From NCBI GenBank assembly GCA_010906965.1, contig JAAFHB010000017.1, positions 1-41,353 of the forward strand: a stretch of DNA of 41,353 nt, read 5' to 3'. Source of the DNA: Mariniphaga sp. (GTDB lineage Bacteria; Bacteroidota; Bacteroidia; Bacteroidales; Prolixibacteraceae). This document shows positions 1 through 9,994 of this stretch, one piece after another (the stretch's first letter is position 1; the number at the start of each line of letters is the position of its first letter). Made by a program: the position numbers and the translations under genes. The notes under the pieces are model-generated. The model saw only the letters and a program-made list of their open reading frames with translations. It made no database searches and was not told the DNA's origin.

Positions 1-2039
1 ATTTTTTCAGGGACTTTTATCGTCAATTCACCCAATTTTACGTTCAAAGTAGCTGAAACCGGACGGTTCAGAATGTTGGTGATTTGAAGTTCCATCACCG
101 GATTTTGCTCAATGCGGCTGATCATGTCTTTGGCAACAATTTCAACAGGTTCGTAACCTTCAACAATACCTTGTTTTAATGCTGAAGTCAAGCGGGCGAA
201 AGAACCTTTTGAGCCGTCGGTGCGCAAAAAATAGCCCTGAAAAGAAAGTGGAATTTCGATGATTTTTCCTTTCGCAGGAACCTGATTTCCGTAGAAGTCG
301 AACAGTGAAAATGATGGATCTGCTTTGATGGTCATTTTACCGCCGGTCAATGCTTTGTAATTGGCAAGCTGATCCTGAAGTTTTCCCCTTTCAGGAGAAT
401 CAGCAGGTAACTGACTGATTTGCTTCCTGATTTCCTCCTTTTCGAGTGCTTCCTTTGTGCTACGAACATCACGAAAAAGCACATTTTCGGCGCCAAAAGC
501 TTCGCCAATATCGCCAATTACTACCACCGTTCCATCGTCGGGATTATTCTTGTAGCCATCGAAACACATCACCCATGGCAGGCCGTTTTTAAAAAGCAGT
601 TCTTTAAAATCGCGTTCACCAATCATGTGTTGAACCGCGCCCATTGCGGCTGCCTGAGACCAGACGAAAGGCACAGCATCTATTTCTTTCGTGCCATCGG
701 CAGTATGAATTTGTTTTTTATCGGGACTTCCTTCATGAGCGCCTGAAACCATGTATGCGCCCTGGATTCCCATCGAACGGTCGTAACCAGCCGAACGGTT
801 TGTTGCTACCACAGTTGCAATACGATCGTCGGTATTTCCCACCCAACTTTCAGTATCCCAAATTAATACCCGGCCTTTGTGATCTTTACGTGCATTCCAC
901 TGCGGGTACAAACAAGGTGATTCCATGCCTTGATAATGGATGGAAACGAAATCAAAAATGGGCAAAAAATCCATCGTTCCATCACTGAAAAGCTTGTCCC
1001 ATGCATTCGCATGCGAATCACAGCCACCCATCAGCACGTCAGCTCCCTCTTTTCGGGCATCCAAAACACCGTTTGCCATGGCTTTGTATATCTCGCGATA
1101 GCGAAGCACATCCGATTGCCATCCGGCGATTGAAATTCCTTCCCATGGTTCATTCCATAAATGAACACCCGTGACACATCCTTTTGGCCAACCATTATCC
1201 ACACAAATATTTTTTACAAATTGCTGAAAATCGCTATCTAACTGGGGTAGCCATACATAATCCTGCTTGGTTTTCAGAAATACACCTTTTTCATCAAGAA
1301 ACGACCGCGGATTGCCCATCGGAACCAGATCTGCCCCTTCACCGAACAATAGCAAAACAGTAATATTATTGTCTTTGTATTCTTTTAGCTTTCGGTTAAT
1401 TCTCTCCATTGTAGACACATAATCGCGGCTGGTGGTGGGCATATACGAAATCCCCATGCGGATGGCCTGAACACCAAGTCGGCTAAGGAAAGCAGCCCCC
1501 ATATCGTCCAATGCCTGTTTCGGATATTGAATGGCCATCGGGTTGGGTTTGAACGAACGAACGATACTTGTCCCCAGGCGGCGGCCATATTTTCCAAGGT
1601 CGAAAACAATGGCATAAGCTCCAAATATTTCAGGAATATTCGGTTCTATTTCGATATTCGTAAAACCGTTGGCCGAAATATTGACTTTTACTGATATCGA
1701 CTGAATATCAGCTATTTTAAATATTTCAGGCAACCAAGTATCATTCGGGATTCCCTTTGTGCCATACTGAATAATATCAACTTTGGCATCAACTGAAATG
1801 GGTTCATTGATATTGTTAAGGAGCTGGAAAGTAAATTTTGATTTCTCCCCAGGCCAAAAAAGATTAGTTGTTGACGAAGTTCGAATACATGTCACATCAA
1901 AATCGTAGTGACGTTGTTTTTTCTTGAGGTTCAGCACTTTTTCGTAGTTGACCCAATCAACTACATCGTACATCTGGGCATAGCTATTTTGCATAAAAAC
2001 AATGCAAAACAGAATTAAAAATGTTGTTTTAAGTTTCAT
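1..2039 (-). CDS. Secreted clan GH-A glycoside hydrolase (3' end beyond window)
   Basis: The reading frame opens with ATG at 2039 and runs without a stop to base 1, giving about 679 residues; the C-terminus lies outside the window. The start is followed by a classic signal peptide (MKLKTTFLILFC..., predicted cleavage near NSYA-Q). An N-terminal beta-rich part of about 130 residues precedes a (beta/alpha)8-type region. HLWNEPWEG (Glu near residue 297) fits the acid/base NEP motif at the end of strand 4, and LIWDTESW (Glu near residue 397) fits the strand-7 nucleophile; the spacing of about 100 residues is normal for clan GH-A. I cannot fix the family; GH5, GH30, GH39 and GH79 relatives are all possible. 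It is the last gene seen of a long co-directional run, 24 bases after the DUF4380 pseudogene. Clan assignment is fairly sure; substrate is unknown. Confidence 0.75.
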   Translation of the reverse strand, partial: MKLKTTFLILFCIVFMQNSYAQMYDVVDWVNYEKVLNLKKKQRHYDFDVTCIRTSSTTNLFWPGEKSKFTFQLLNNINEPISVDAKVDIIQYGTKGIPNDTWLPEIFKIADIQSISVKVNISANGFTNIEIEPNIPEIFGAYAIVFDLGKYGRRLGTSIVRSFKPNPMAIQYPKQALDDMGAAFLSRLGVQAIRMGISYMPTTSRDYVSTMERINRKLKEYKDNNITVLLLFGEGADLVPMGNPRSFLDEKGVFLKTKQDYVWLPQLDSDFQQFVKNICVDNGWPKGCVTGVHLWNEPWEGISIAGWQSDVLRYREIYKAMANGVLDARKEGADVLMGGCDSHANAWDKLFSDGTMDFLPIFDFVSIHYQGMESPCLYPQWNARKDHKGRVLIWDTESWVGNTDDRIATVVATNRSAGYDRSMGIQGAYMVSGAHEGSPDKKQIHTADGTKEIDAVPFVWSQAAAMGAVQHMIGERDFKELLFKNGLPWVMCFDGYKNNPDDGTVVVIGDIGEAFGAENVLFRDVRSTKEALEKEEIRKQISQLPADSPERGKLQDQLANYKALTGGKMTIKADPSFSLFDFYGNQVPAKGKIIEIPLSFQGYFLRTDGSKGSFARLTSALKQGIVEGYEPVEIVAKDMISRIEQNPVMELQITNILNRPVSATLNVKLGELTIKVPEK

Positions 2040-2063
2040 TTTTTCAGTTGTTTTAAATTCTCA

Positions 2064-3020
2064 TTAATATTTAGATTGACTATAAAATTTCATTTTTTGT
2101 CTCACTATTTCGGCAAGTTTTTGATTTCCAATTTCAACTTTAATCGTTTCCGGAATCAATGCTAAAAACCAGGTTTATTTATAAGTCAATGATTTCCATG
2201 GTTTTAATAACTTATATTCGCCCTGATTCTCCAATTCGATATAACTTTTTTCTTTGTTGATATAAATCTCGACTTCTCCTTGTTCCGGAGAATAGGATTC
2301 GGGTTTGGTGTCTGGGAACTGCTTGACAAACACTATTCCGTTTATTGCATAAGCCAGCCAGCCTTCCTTTGCAGTTGAAAACATCTTCAGGTTATCTGGA
2401 ATTGGCTTTTTATCGATTAAATTCCAGCTTATTCCATCATTCTGAAGATCTGGCTTCAAACTTGATTCCGGAACTTTGCCTTTCCCACCGTCGGGAAAAA
2501 AGGTAATTCCACCTCATGGAACGCGGGTAACTTCCCAGGCTCCGACTGATTTTGAAGTTTCAGATATATTTCGAATAAGATATTCAATCTGAATCGTATT
2601 TTCACTTGCAATTGTAAATGTTTTCTCAAACTGAAAACCACTTTTAGGATCAGGCTCACTGATCATTTTCAAAACAGTACCTTTTTGTTCGACCAGATAT
2701 TCCATACTGTCCAAAACTGCAAACGGTGGCCAGCCCCAGTCGCTTTGGGGCGCTGTCCATAGCGTTGAGCCAAAGTTTTCGTGTTCTGATGATTGGGTTA
2801 AAATCTCAGTTTCACCGTACTTAAATGAAATTATCCGGCCACCACTGGCAGATATTTTCATCACAATATCCCCGCTTAACACCTCGAACTCCGGTGTTGT
2901 TTTATCACTTCCAAAAGTGGCAGTATTGGTACAAAGTGCAGTAACCCCCATTAAAAAATAAACAAAGCAAAATCTTAACTTATTACTCATTTGATAACTA
3001 TTAATTGTCTGATTAATCAT
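2064..3020 (-). pseudogene. DUF4380 protein broken by two in-frame stop codons
   Basis: A 318-codon frame with a signal peptide (start at 3020, or more likely at 2990 with MSNKLRFCFVYFLMG) matches the DUF4380 family, which has an aldose-epimerase-like galactose-mutarotase fold. Recognisable blocks are GGRIISFKYGETEILT, TLWTAPQSDWGWPPF and WEVTRVP. The frame is interrupted by TGA at 2514-2516, directly before GGITFFPDGG, and by TAA at 2175-2177, directly before TWFLALIPETIKVEIGN. The text after each stop still reads as the expected family sequence in the same frame, up to a final TAA at 2064-2066. No frameshift is needed, and the total length suits the family. Two independent nonsense changes argue for a young pseudogene rather than recoding or one sequencing error. 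The start overlaps the GH2 gene's stop by 8 bases, so the two were co-transcribed. Confidence 0.8.
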
Positions 3021-5067
3021 TCTTCCAAATTTTGCTTAATGCTAAAGCAGCTGGCTTAGGGTTTCCATCAAAATCAATGATGGAGGTATTTGCAGTGCAA
3101 GGGTAGCTATCATGCCCCATCCAAATAATAAATCCGCCACAAGCAGGGAATCGTTTTTTACACGCTGTAAGAGCAATAGTAAGGCCTTGTGTCTGACGTT
3201 TTTGACTCCATTCAACATATTCTTCAATTGAACCAGATATTTTACCTTGATGGCCTAATTTATATTCATCCCATTCAATCCACCAGTTAAACCGGTTCCA
3301 CAATGGGTTTTCACGATTAGCTGGAAGGGCAGGATAAATTCCTTTATATTTGTTTATAAGCTCGGCAGAAGATGCTCCAGCCACTCCAACTTCAGAATGC
3401 ATAAGGGCATCATCTAACTGCCAATAATTTTCCACAGCCGACATTGTTTTATCAGTTTCAGTAAATGGTAATGACCATGGGCCATGCGTATCCCAATTGA
3501 TCCCCTTCCCAAAATTATCAAGTCCTCCCCAAATATTAATTCCAGAAGGAGAAGCAGAAACAAACCTTCTTTGGGGGTCTTCAGCTTTTACAATCTCTTT
3601 TAAACTTCGGATCATAGGATGTTTATCAGTTACAATTCCTGTGTCGCCATATTCATATAATTCATTTCCCCCACACCACATCAGCAAAGAAACATGGTGT
3701 CGCAGACGTTTTATATAACTGCGTGCAATAACAGAAATAGCTTGGATTTCAGGAGCAGTTTCAGGGGGATAATTATCAAATCCTGAAGAAGATAATGGAA
3801 ATTCCTGCCAAAGGAATATCCCCATCTCATCGCAAAGGTCATAAAACCATTTTTTTTCAATAATTGCCCCACCCCATACGCGGAATATATTAACACCCAG
3901 ATTCTTATAAGTAGTAATCAATTTACGGTAGTCTTCCTCACGTAAATCGGCAAAATTAGGACGTATAGGCGTCCAATTCACCCCTTGAAGGAAAAGTGGT
4001 TTATTATTTACGACACAAAGCCAGGGGTCAGCTCCGTTTGGAGCATTTGTATTGGTTTCCCAACAAATGTTCTTAAAACCTATATTTTGCATGGTTTCCT
4101 GCCTGATATTTCCTCTTTCGTCGTATAAGGTGCATTCCAATCGGTACATAAATTGTTCCCCCTGTCCATTAGGGAACCAGCGGTTAACCTTCAAGTTAGT
4201 CCATACTTTCCCATCGCGTATTTGTGTACATGGCACTATTTCGTTAATAATAAACCTTCCTTGTTTATCTTTTAATTCAATAGCAAGTTTCCCTTTCATG
4301 GCATTAGGAGTCATTTCTGCTGACACGGTCAGTTCTCCTTGATCCTTAAACCTATTAGCAGTTGTAGAAACATTCAAGTGATCAATTACTACCTGGTCCT
4401 TTTCAGTTACTTCTATTATAATATCATCCCAAATACCAATCTGGACATTTCTGGGCATCCAGTCCCAAATATAATAAAACCGGGGTTTCCAATCTTTTAT
4501 TTTTGAGGTAAAATAGGGGGTTCCGATATATCGGGGAGGAGGATTAAAAACCACTTGAATAGTATTATTACTATCTTTTATAAAAGGATTAAGATCAAAA
4601 GTAAAAGGGATAAAAGAGTTATTAAATTGTCCAGCCTCTTTTCCATTTACAAGCACAACACCATTGTCATCCAGACCATTACAAATCAAATTTATATGTT
4701 TATTTTTTTGTAACCAATCATCTGGAATTTTTGTAGAAAAAACCCAATTCCTGTTCTCCACCCACTCACAATCTTGATGATTTAATCCAATATTCCAATC
4801 CTTAATAATACCTGCTTGCCTGAGAGCCAACTGCACAGAGCCTGGAATTGTTATTGGAATTCCCCTCACAACCGAATTTGGTTTATCCGTAATTGAATTC
4901 ATTGACCACCTCCAACTTTCAGGATTAAAACCCCATAATTTCCATTCCAGGTTAGAGGCATTATAAGTTCTTTTTATCAAATTTTGTTCATCATTTAATC
5001 GGTTTTTAGCACCTGAAAAAAAACAGGTACAGCAAATTAAAAGAATTACTAAATAAAAATGTTTCAT
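3013..5067 (-). CDS. GH2 beta-mannosidase-like glycoside hydrolase
   Basis: A 684-residue secreted enzyme with a signal peptide rich in Cys (LLICCTCFFSG). The order is an N-terminal jelly-roll sugar-binding domain (about 40-220, with GLNHQDCEWVENRNW, a pattern typical of beta-mannosidases), an immunoglobulin-like domain (about 230-340), then a TIM barrel (about 345-684). In the barrel, FLQGVNWTPIRPNF, RVWGGAIIEKKWFYDLCDE and WCGGNEL carry the GH2 signature; Glu469 of GGNEL is the predicted acid/base and Glu559 of MHSEVG the predicted nucleophile. It would release terminal beta-mannose, or a related beta-sugar, from oligosaccharides in the periplasm. It lacks the extra C-terminal domains of longer mannosidases but is otherwise complete. 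It lies downstream of GH38 and the 608-residue GH-like protein, forming a mannoside-directed group. Exact substrate is inferred. Confidence 0.86.
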   Translation of the reverse strand: MKHFYLVILLICCTCFFSGAKNRLNDEQNLIKRTYNASNLEWKLWGFNPESWRWSMNSITDKPNSVVRGIPITIPGSVQLALRQAGIIKDWNIGLNHQDCEWVENRNWVFSTKIPDDWLQKNKHINLICNGLDDNGVVLVNGKEAGQFNNSFIPFTFDLNPFIKDSNNTIQVVFNPPPRYIGTPYFTSKIKDWKPRFYYIWDWMPRNVQIGIWDDIIIEVTEKDQVVIDHLNVSTTANRFKDQGELTVSAEMTPNAMKGKLAIELKDKQGRFIINEIVPCTQIRDGKVWTNLKVNRWFPNGQGEQFMYRLECTLYDERGNIRQETMQNIGFKNICWETNTNAPNGADPWLCVVNNKPLFLQGVNWTPIRPNFADLREEDYRKLITTYKNLGVNIFRVWGGAIIEKKWFYDLCDEMGIFLWQEFPLSSSGFDNYPPETAPEIQAISVIARSYIKRLRHHVSLLMWCGGNELYEYGDTGIVTDKHPMIRSLKEIVKAEDPQRRFVSASPSGINIWGGLDNFGKGINWDTHGPWSLPFTETDKTMSAVENYWQLDDALMHSEVGVAGASSAELINKYKGIYPALPANRENPLWNRFNWWIEWDEYKLGHQGKISGSIEEYVEWSQKRQTQGLTIALTACKKRFPACGGFIIWMGHDSYPCTANTSIIDFDGNPKPAALALSKIWKND

Positions 5068-5225
5068 TGTTTTATAAATAAAGATTACTATTTACGATGA
5101 TAAAAATACCAGCTAATTTCTTTCATTTTATTTTACCTAAATTTTTAAAGACCAGGTATAACTACACGATGTTGGCCTAGCTTTTTGCTCTTAAAGTGGC
5201 AGAGCATTAAAAATTAGATATTACC

Positions 5226-7052
5226 TTAAGGCAGTTCCACAAAGTTTTGTAAAAAATCAATTTTAGCATCAAAAGTGTTTTTCCATTTTTCATAATTCCA
5301 ATGAGGAATTCTCTGGCTCAGAGGTGTTTGATGCGGATGCCAGCAGTTATTCGTCCACAACCAAGGATATTTATTCGTTAAATTTCTCATCTCCTCAGTA
5401 AGTTCCAATTCTTTCCGAATAATATCTTCATAAATATTTGGGCGACTACTTTTTTCTGCAAATTTAGCTGCAGCACACCAGTTTAACGCAGATTGAACAC
5501 TTAATACCTGCCCATGTATAGCTGCCAATTCAACCTGACTTACCTCTGATGAACCTTCCAATTCATCAGCTATTGAAAGATTTCTGTAACTGTCTTCAAA
5601 ATACTTTAATACATTATTAAAATGAAATGATAATCGATCAGATAAAAGTGTAGTAAAAAAATTATATGGAGAGAAATAATGTATTTTATGCATTTGGTCT
5701 TTTTCGCCAAAACAAGATCGTTCGAAAGGAGTTGCAATACACATTGCCCATGAAAACCCTAATCTACCCGACATGGAATTCCCCCAACAACCATTATCAC
5801 TTATTCCGATGGGTAAACAAGCAAACCCTTTATCAAATGATTGCCAGCCCTTAATAGCAAAATTGCGCGCCTTTTTATTGTGAAACATACGTTTCGCAAT
5901 TTCTTCTAAGAATTCGGTTTCACTTAAATCAGGGTTTTCATTAAATAAAGCAACAGCTTCTTCATTGGCTCCCTGATGATGTCCTCCACATTCAAAATCA
6001 AGGAATTTATCTACCCCATTGGCCTGTAGGTTTTTAAAATACCTGTATAATCGCCCTGGAAAGGGAGGATTAGCGAGAAAAAAATCATCAATATTTGTCC
6101 CGGTAGGAGTCATATTGATGATATGATCTGCTCCAACACGTTTAACCCATTCTAAAAAATCGGGGCCTGGTTGGTCTGTTAATATTGAACAATCCCATAA
6201 ACGATCACCAGGAATATTTTTTTCAATGTCCTGCCGACTGTTCATTTCCATCTTTGTAACAACAAAATACTCACCGGTTAACCTGCTTAAAACAGCTTGT
6301 TTAAAGGACTCTTGCCAAAACCAGGGATATAATAGAAAATGAGCATCCTTCCTAACATGTAGCATTGCCTGTTGAATGGTTTCCAAAAGATTTGCAGCAT
6401 GTTCAGCTATTTCTGTTCCTTTAGAATTCGGGCAACTGGCATCACAGATATAACACTCATTATCTTCTATTGCTACTTTCAAGCCCTTTACTTGAGGGAA
6501 ATCATTCATGAATTTTTGAACCATGGTATCAATAAATTTTAAGCCTTTTCCCATTTTGCACGTACACAACGTTTTTTTAGGTACGCTGGTTTCAGGAGAG
6601 CCACCATATTGCCTGATTCCGATTGCATCGGGATTGTCTTTTTCCAAATTGGCTATCAATTCATCGGTTAATTTGGGCATCCAAAATGAGCAGTAAATAT
6701 CTAAATCATGTTTTTTGCATAATGCACACAATTTAGTTAAATAGTCGACATATATCTTTTTGTCCTTGCTGAATGTGAAATCATACATGTTAAACAGCCT
6801 CCAATTTCCTCCAAATCCCTGATCTGGATCCTTCTCCCAGGTCCATCTTAAAAAATCATCTTCGATCCAAATACCGGTATATCCTTTTTGTTTATATCGG
6901 ATTAGGTCAGGTTCCAGTTCCTCCACATTATTGTGACGCTGGGGGAGAGCTAATGCAATTTTAAAATAGTCATTCTTTTTGATGATGGGTTGAGAATAAG
7001 CTGTAAGCCCCAAGAGTAGTATTATTCCTATGCTAATATAATTTTTTCCCAT
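5226..7052 (-). CDS. Secreted GH-like TIM-barrel protein of unknown family
   Basis: 608 residues with a clear signal peptide (MGKNYISIGIILLLGLTAYS-Q). I do not recognise a named family. The first 380 residues read like a TIM barrel: GYTGIWIEDDFLRW, DLDIYCSFWMPKL, GLKVAIEDNECYICDASC and VDKFLDFECGGHHQG sit where successive strands would end. The acidic cluster IEDNE (residues 195-199), followed directly by Cys200, Cys203 and Cys207, resembles the Glu-then-Cys region of GH20-like and DUF4838 proteins and could be catalytic or metal-binding; Cys163 and Cys165 form a second pair. The C-terminal 200 residues look helical. Flanked by GH38 and GH2 on the same strand, it probably acts on the same glycan. 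That it is a hydrolase is inference. Confidence 0.6.
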   Translation of the reverse strand: MGKNYISIGIILLLGLTAYSQPIIKKNDYFKIALALPQRHNNVEELEPDLIRYKQKGYTGIWIEDDFLRWTWEKDPDQGFGGNWRLFNMYDFTFSKDKKIYVDYLTKLCALCKKHDLDIYCSFWMPKLTDELIANLEKDNPDAIGIRQYGGSPETSVPKKTLCTCKMGKGLKFIDTMVQKFMNDFPQVKGLKVAIEDNECYICDASCPNSKGTEIAEHAANLLETIQQAMLHVRKDAHFLLYPWFWQESFKQAVLSRLTGEYFVVTKMEMNSRQDIEKNIPGDRLWDCSILTDQPGPDFLEWVKRVGADHIINMTPTGTNIDDFFLANPPFPGRLYRYFKNLQANGVDKFLDFECGGHHQGANEEAVALFNENPDLSETEFLEEIAKRMFHNKKARNFAIKGWQSFDKGFACLPIGISDNGCWGNSMSGRLGFSWAMCIATPFERSCFGEKDQMHKIHYFSPYNFFTTLLSDRLSFHFNNVLKYFEDSYRNLSIADELEGSSEVSQVELAAIHGQVLSVQSALNWCAAAKFAEKSSRPNIYEDIIRKELELTEEMRNLTNKYPWLWTNNCWHPHQTPLSQRIPHWNYEKWKNTFDAKIDFLQNFVELP

Positions 7053-7180
7053 TTTAATTCCTTTAAATTTCAGAGATAAACCAACCTCTTCGATGTAATT
7101 ATTTATGCTTGTTTTTTTGTTTTATAAAAATTCATATCATTTAAGGATTTAATTAGTTTGATATTGTTTTAAAAAAATCC

Positions 7181-9898
7181 CTATTTAATCCCAATAGTTA
7201 CAATTTCATGAGGTTTTAATTTTAAGTGAATGGTTTTACCTTGTATGGTATCAGTGGCGGTTTCATTTAACATCGGAAGTTCAATCAGATTGAGCCGACG
7301 TGATGAATTTATTACTATAGGCAAGCTGAGCGTGGCAATCGTTTCCTTTCCTTCCAGTTCAACTAATCGAACTATTAATTCATTTCCTTCTTCTGATTGT
7401 TTCATTCCGGTCATTGCAACATTTGCCGGATAAATCGAAAAGAAAGAATCTTCTTCAGGCCGTGTAGCATGCTTTTTTACCAGAGCCAAAGACGGCGGTT
7501 CTGCTGCATAGGCCGGAACATTAAAATCATCACCTTCAGCCCAAACCTGATTTTTCCAATCACCAGTATGAGGGAAAAGTGCGTAACTAATGTTAAATTT
7601 TCCCATATTCGAATAAATATCGGGGTAATTTGACGACCTCATGAGGGTAAGCCTCAATTCGCCATTATGATATGAATGGCCATATTTTGTTTTATTCAAA
7701 AGGGCTATGCCTGTTTTGCCATCAGTTACATCGACCCATTTTTGTGCAGGTACCTCCTGACCATCGTTTGCTTCTGCAATAATACCGTAGGCATTTTGAT
7801 GCAATAATGAAGCTGGGGTGTCTTTACCACCAATTTTACCATCGATGGGCCTTTCAATTACATCAAATGGCACCTGACAATAAAGCTGTGGGTTATCCAT
7901 CGCAAGTGGGAAAATAGCCCTAAGCATGGGAGCATCAGTTGAATCATTCCCTGCTTCTAACCAATGTACCTCCAGGTCATAAGTTATGCGAGGGTAAGAA
8001 CGGTATATGTAAGTGCGCTCAATAAATTTCGATCTCCCCCAACTTTTTTCGGTCTCAATACAAGCCCTAACCGGGCCATTTTCAACAACTTTTACACTTT
8101 TTATATTAGAAACATCCTCAACTTTAACAATCTTATTAATATTCCAAGCCTGCATTTGGCCTTTTTTATCTTCCAAATAAACACGTAATTGATTTAACTG
8201 CCCTCCTTTTTTTACACATTCTTTATGTGTTCGTTTATCAATTAGGCTCACAATTGCACCGGTTTTGAAATCAATCTTTATTTTAAAAAAATCGGTATCA
8301 AAGGTATTGTTGGCAAATGGGATAGGCTCATTATATTCTCCGGGTTTGGCCAAGTCAACATAAAATGTTTTATAGCCTCCTGCAGGCAAATCATCAACAA
8401 TAAACTGCACCTTTGAAGTGTATCCGGGAGGCGTCCATTTTGACCACACTATTTGTGCAGGAAAAATCTTCCCGGAACCATCGCGAACTAATGCAGTAGG
8501 AAATTTTCCCTGGCCGTTATCTATAGGATTGACACTTGTTTTAGGGTTAAAATCATACCAACTTGCTACTTTAACTGAAAATGGTTCTTCGTGAGAATAA
8601 ACTTCTGCCTCAACTATTTTTTTGCTGGCTAAGGGTTGCAGGTTGTAAGCGACGACTGGTTGGCCCAAGCCGGTTTGAAATTTCACTTCATCAGCCATTC
8701 TACGGAAAGCATTATTAGAAAGATCTGTTGATTTTCTTAGTACTTCTGAATAAAGCGAGATTGCTTGTTTATTGGCTTCGTTAATTGCAGATCCGGATAT
8801 AATATCGTGAAACTGATTAAAGGTTACATCACGCCATAGTTCTCGTAGTTCGTCTGCAGGGTATTTGTCGCCATTCATCCAACGAAGTGTATTTAAGAAT
8901 TCGCTTATGTAAAGTGAATTCTCGCAGCTCCTGTTCCCTTCCTTTATATCACTAACACTTGAATATGAACCTTCGAAAATAAATTGCATTTCTCCGTAAT
9001 GTGTCGGCCGGCCATCCATTTCCTTAGAAACTTTATCAAAAAAATTTTCAGCAGTCGTAAATTTCACAGCAGGATATCCTTGTGTCTGGTCCAATTTATG
9101 AATCAAGTTAATATTTGCTCGGGTGGGACCTCCACCATGATCGCCAACACCAGTTATTTGTAACAAACGGTGTTTATCAGGAGTGATTTTTTTAAACTCA
9201 TCTTTCAGTTCGGGTGTTATTTCGCCACTGTATGTATCATTGGCATAACACAATACCTTGGTGGAGTCACTTCCAATCCACCAGAATGAACCTTTAAACG
9301 GTTTACACCTGTGAAAATAAAAATAGTCGCAATTTGCTAGTTTTAGAATCTGGGGCATCTGCGAAATTTGACCATAATTATCGGGCAACCATCCAACTTT
9401 TGCCATTTGGCCGAAATGATTCTGAAAATATCGTTGCCCTAAAAGAAATGAGCGGCTTATAGCTTCACCTGAAGGAAGGTTCATATCGCCTTCTGTCCAC
9501 ATTCCTCCCGCAAGTTCGAGACGCCCTTCTTTAACATACTTCTTTATCAATTCAAACAAAGGCGGATCAACCTGTTCAACAAAACTGTAAGCTACGGCCT
9601 GGCTCTGCAACATGGTAAAATCAGGGAATTCATCCATAAATGCTACCGATTGCCTAAGGTTATCATTACACATTCGCATTGATTCTGAATATGTCCATTG
9701 CCAATTCATATCCATGTGGGCGTGACCTACAATATGAATGGTATCATTTTGGCCAACAATATGAATTGTATCATTTTGATTTTTTTCTTCAGTTGTGTTA
9801 ATTGAAGCTGGTTCTTTTTTACCAGCAAAAGTGTTAAGCGATAATAATAGAGTACCTATTAAAAGCAATGCAATTTTGTTAATTATCATTGTTCTCAT
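7181..9898 (-). CDS. GH38 alpha-mannosidase
   Basis: A 905-residue secreted enzyme with a signal peptide ending near NTFA-G. The N-terminal catalytic domain begins with the zinc motif HAHMD (His61, Asp63), followed by WTEGDMN and GWLPDNYGQ, where Asp173 is the expected nucleophile of this retaining family. FNQFHDIISGSAI (about residue 355) supplies the conserved helical-domain motif. The rest is the large beta-sandwich region normal for GH38, and the length is normal. It should release alpha-linked mannose. An oddity is a tandem duplication just before the zinc motif, where NDTIHIVG occurs twice (residues 42-49 and 51-58). A 202-base gap containing a signal-peptide stub separates it from the upstream gene. 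Confidence 0.93.
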   Translation of the reverse strand: MRTMIINKIALLLIGTLLLSLNTFAGKKEPASINTTEEKNQNDTIHIVGQNDTIHIVGHAHMDMNWQWTYSESMRMCNDNLRQSVAFMDEFPDFTMLQSQAVAYSFVEQVDPPLFELIKKYVKEGRLELAGGMWTEGDMNLPSGEAISRSFLLGQRYFQNHFGQMAKVGWLPDNYGQISQMPQILKLANCDYFYFHRCKPFKGSFWWIGSDSTKVLCYANDTYSGEITPELKDEFKKITPDKHRLLQITGVGDHGGGPTRANINLIHKLDQTQGYPAVKFTTAENFFDKVSKEMDGRPTHYGEMQFIFEGSYSSVSDIKEGNRSCENSLYISEFLNTLRWMNGDKYPADELRELWRDVTFNQFHDIISGSAINEANKQAISLYSEVLRKSTDLSNNAFRRMADEVKFQTGLGQPVVAYNLQPLASKKIVEAEVYSHEEPFSVKVASWYDFNPKTSVNPIDNGQGKFPTALVRDGSGKIFPAQIVWSKWTPPGYTSKVQFIVDDLPAGGYKTFYVDLAKPGEYNEPIPFANNTFDTDFFKIKIDFKTGAIVSLIDKRTHKECVKKGGQLNQLRVYLEDKKGQMQAWNINKIVKVEDVSNIKSVKVVENGPVRACIETEKSWGRSKFIERTYIYRSYPRITYDLEVHWLEAGNDSTDAPMLRAIFPLAMDNPQLYCQVPFDVIERPIDGKIGGKDTPASLLHQNAYGIIAEANDGQEVPAQKWVDVTDGKTGIALLNKTKYGHSYHNGELRLTLMRSSNYPDIYSNMGKFNISYALFPHTGDWKNQVWAEGDDFNVPAYAAEPPSLALVKKHATRPEEDSFFSIYPANVAMTGMKQSEEGNELIVRLVELEGKETIATLSLPIVINSSRRLNLIELPMLNETATDTIQGKTIHLKLKPHEIVTIGIK
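9729..9782. repeat. 27-bp imperfect tandem duplication inside the GH38 gene
   Basis: Two 27-base units (9729-9755 and 9756-9782) start with ACAATATGAAT and share ATCATTTTG. Their first 24 bases differ at only two positions. The duplication is in frame and doubles NDTIHIVG immediately before the catalytic zinc motif, so it lengthens the N-terminal lead-in without breaking the enzyme. Confidence 0.85.
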
Positions 9899-9994
9899 AA
9901 AAATCGTTATTTAGTTATTTTATTATTTTATTTCCCATAACGTCCAACTGACCTGTAATTTAACCTCGTTTTATTTATAGATTTATATCAGACA

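Noticed and set aside
420..1133. Three overlapping plus-strand open frames
   Set aside because: They lie opposite the long minus-strand GH frame that has a signal peptide and catalytic motifs. Their translations show no family or compositional sense.
2514..2516. Reading the internal TGA of the DUF4380 frame as selenocysteine
   Set aside because: A second internal stop (TAA at 2175) cannot be explained that way, and the family has no known Sec or catalytic Cys at this place. Nonsense mutation is simpler.
5186..5206. Hairpin TGCTCT/AGAGCA downstream of the 608-residue gene
   Set aside because: Only six base pairs with a nine-base loop, and no T run on the transcribed strand. Too weak to call a terminator.
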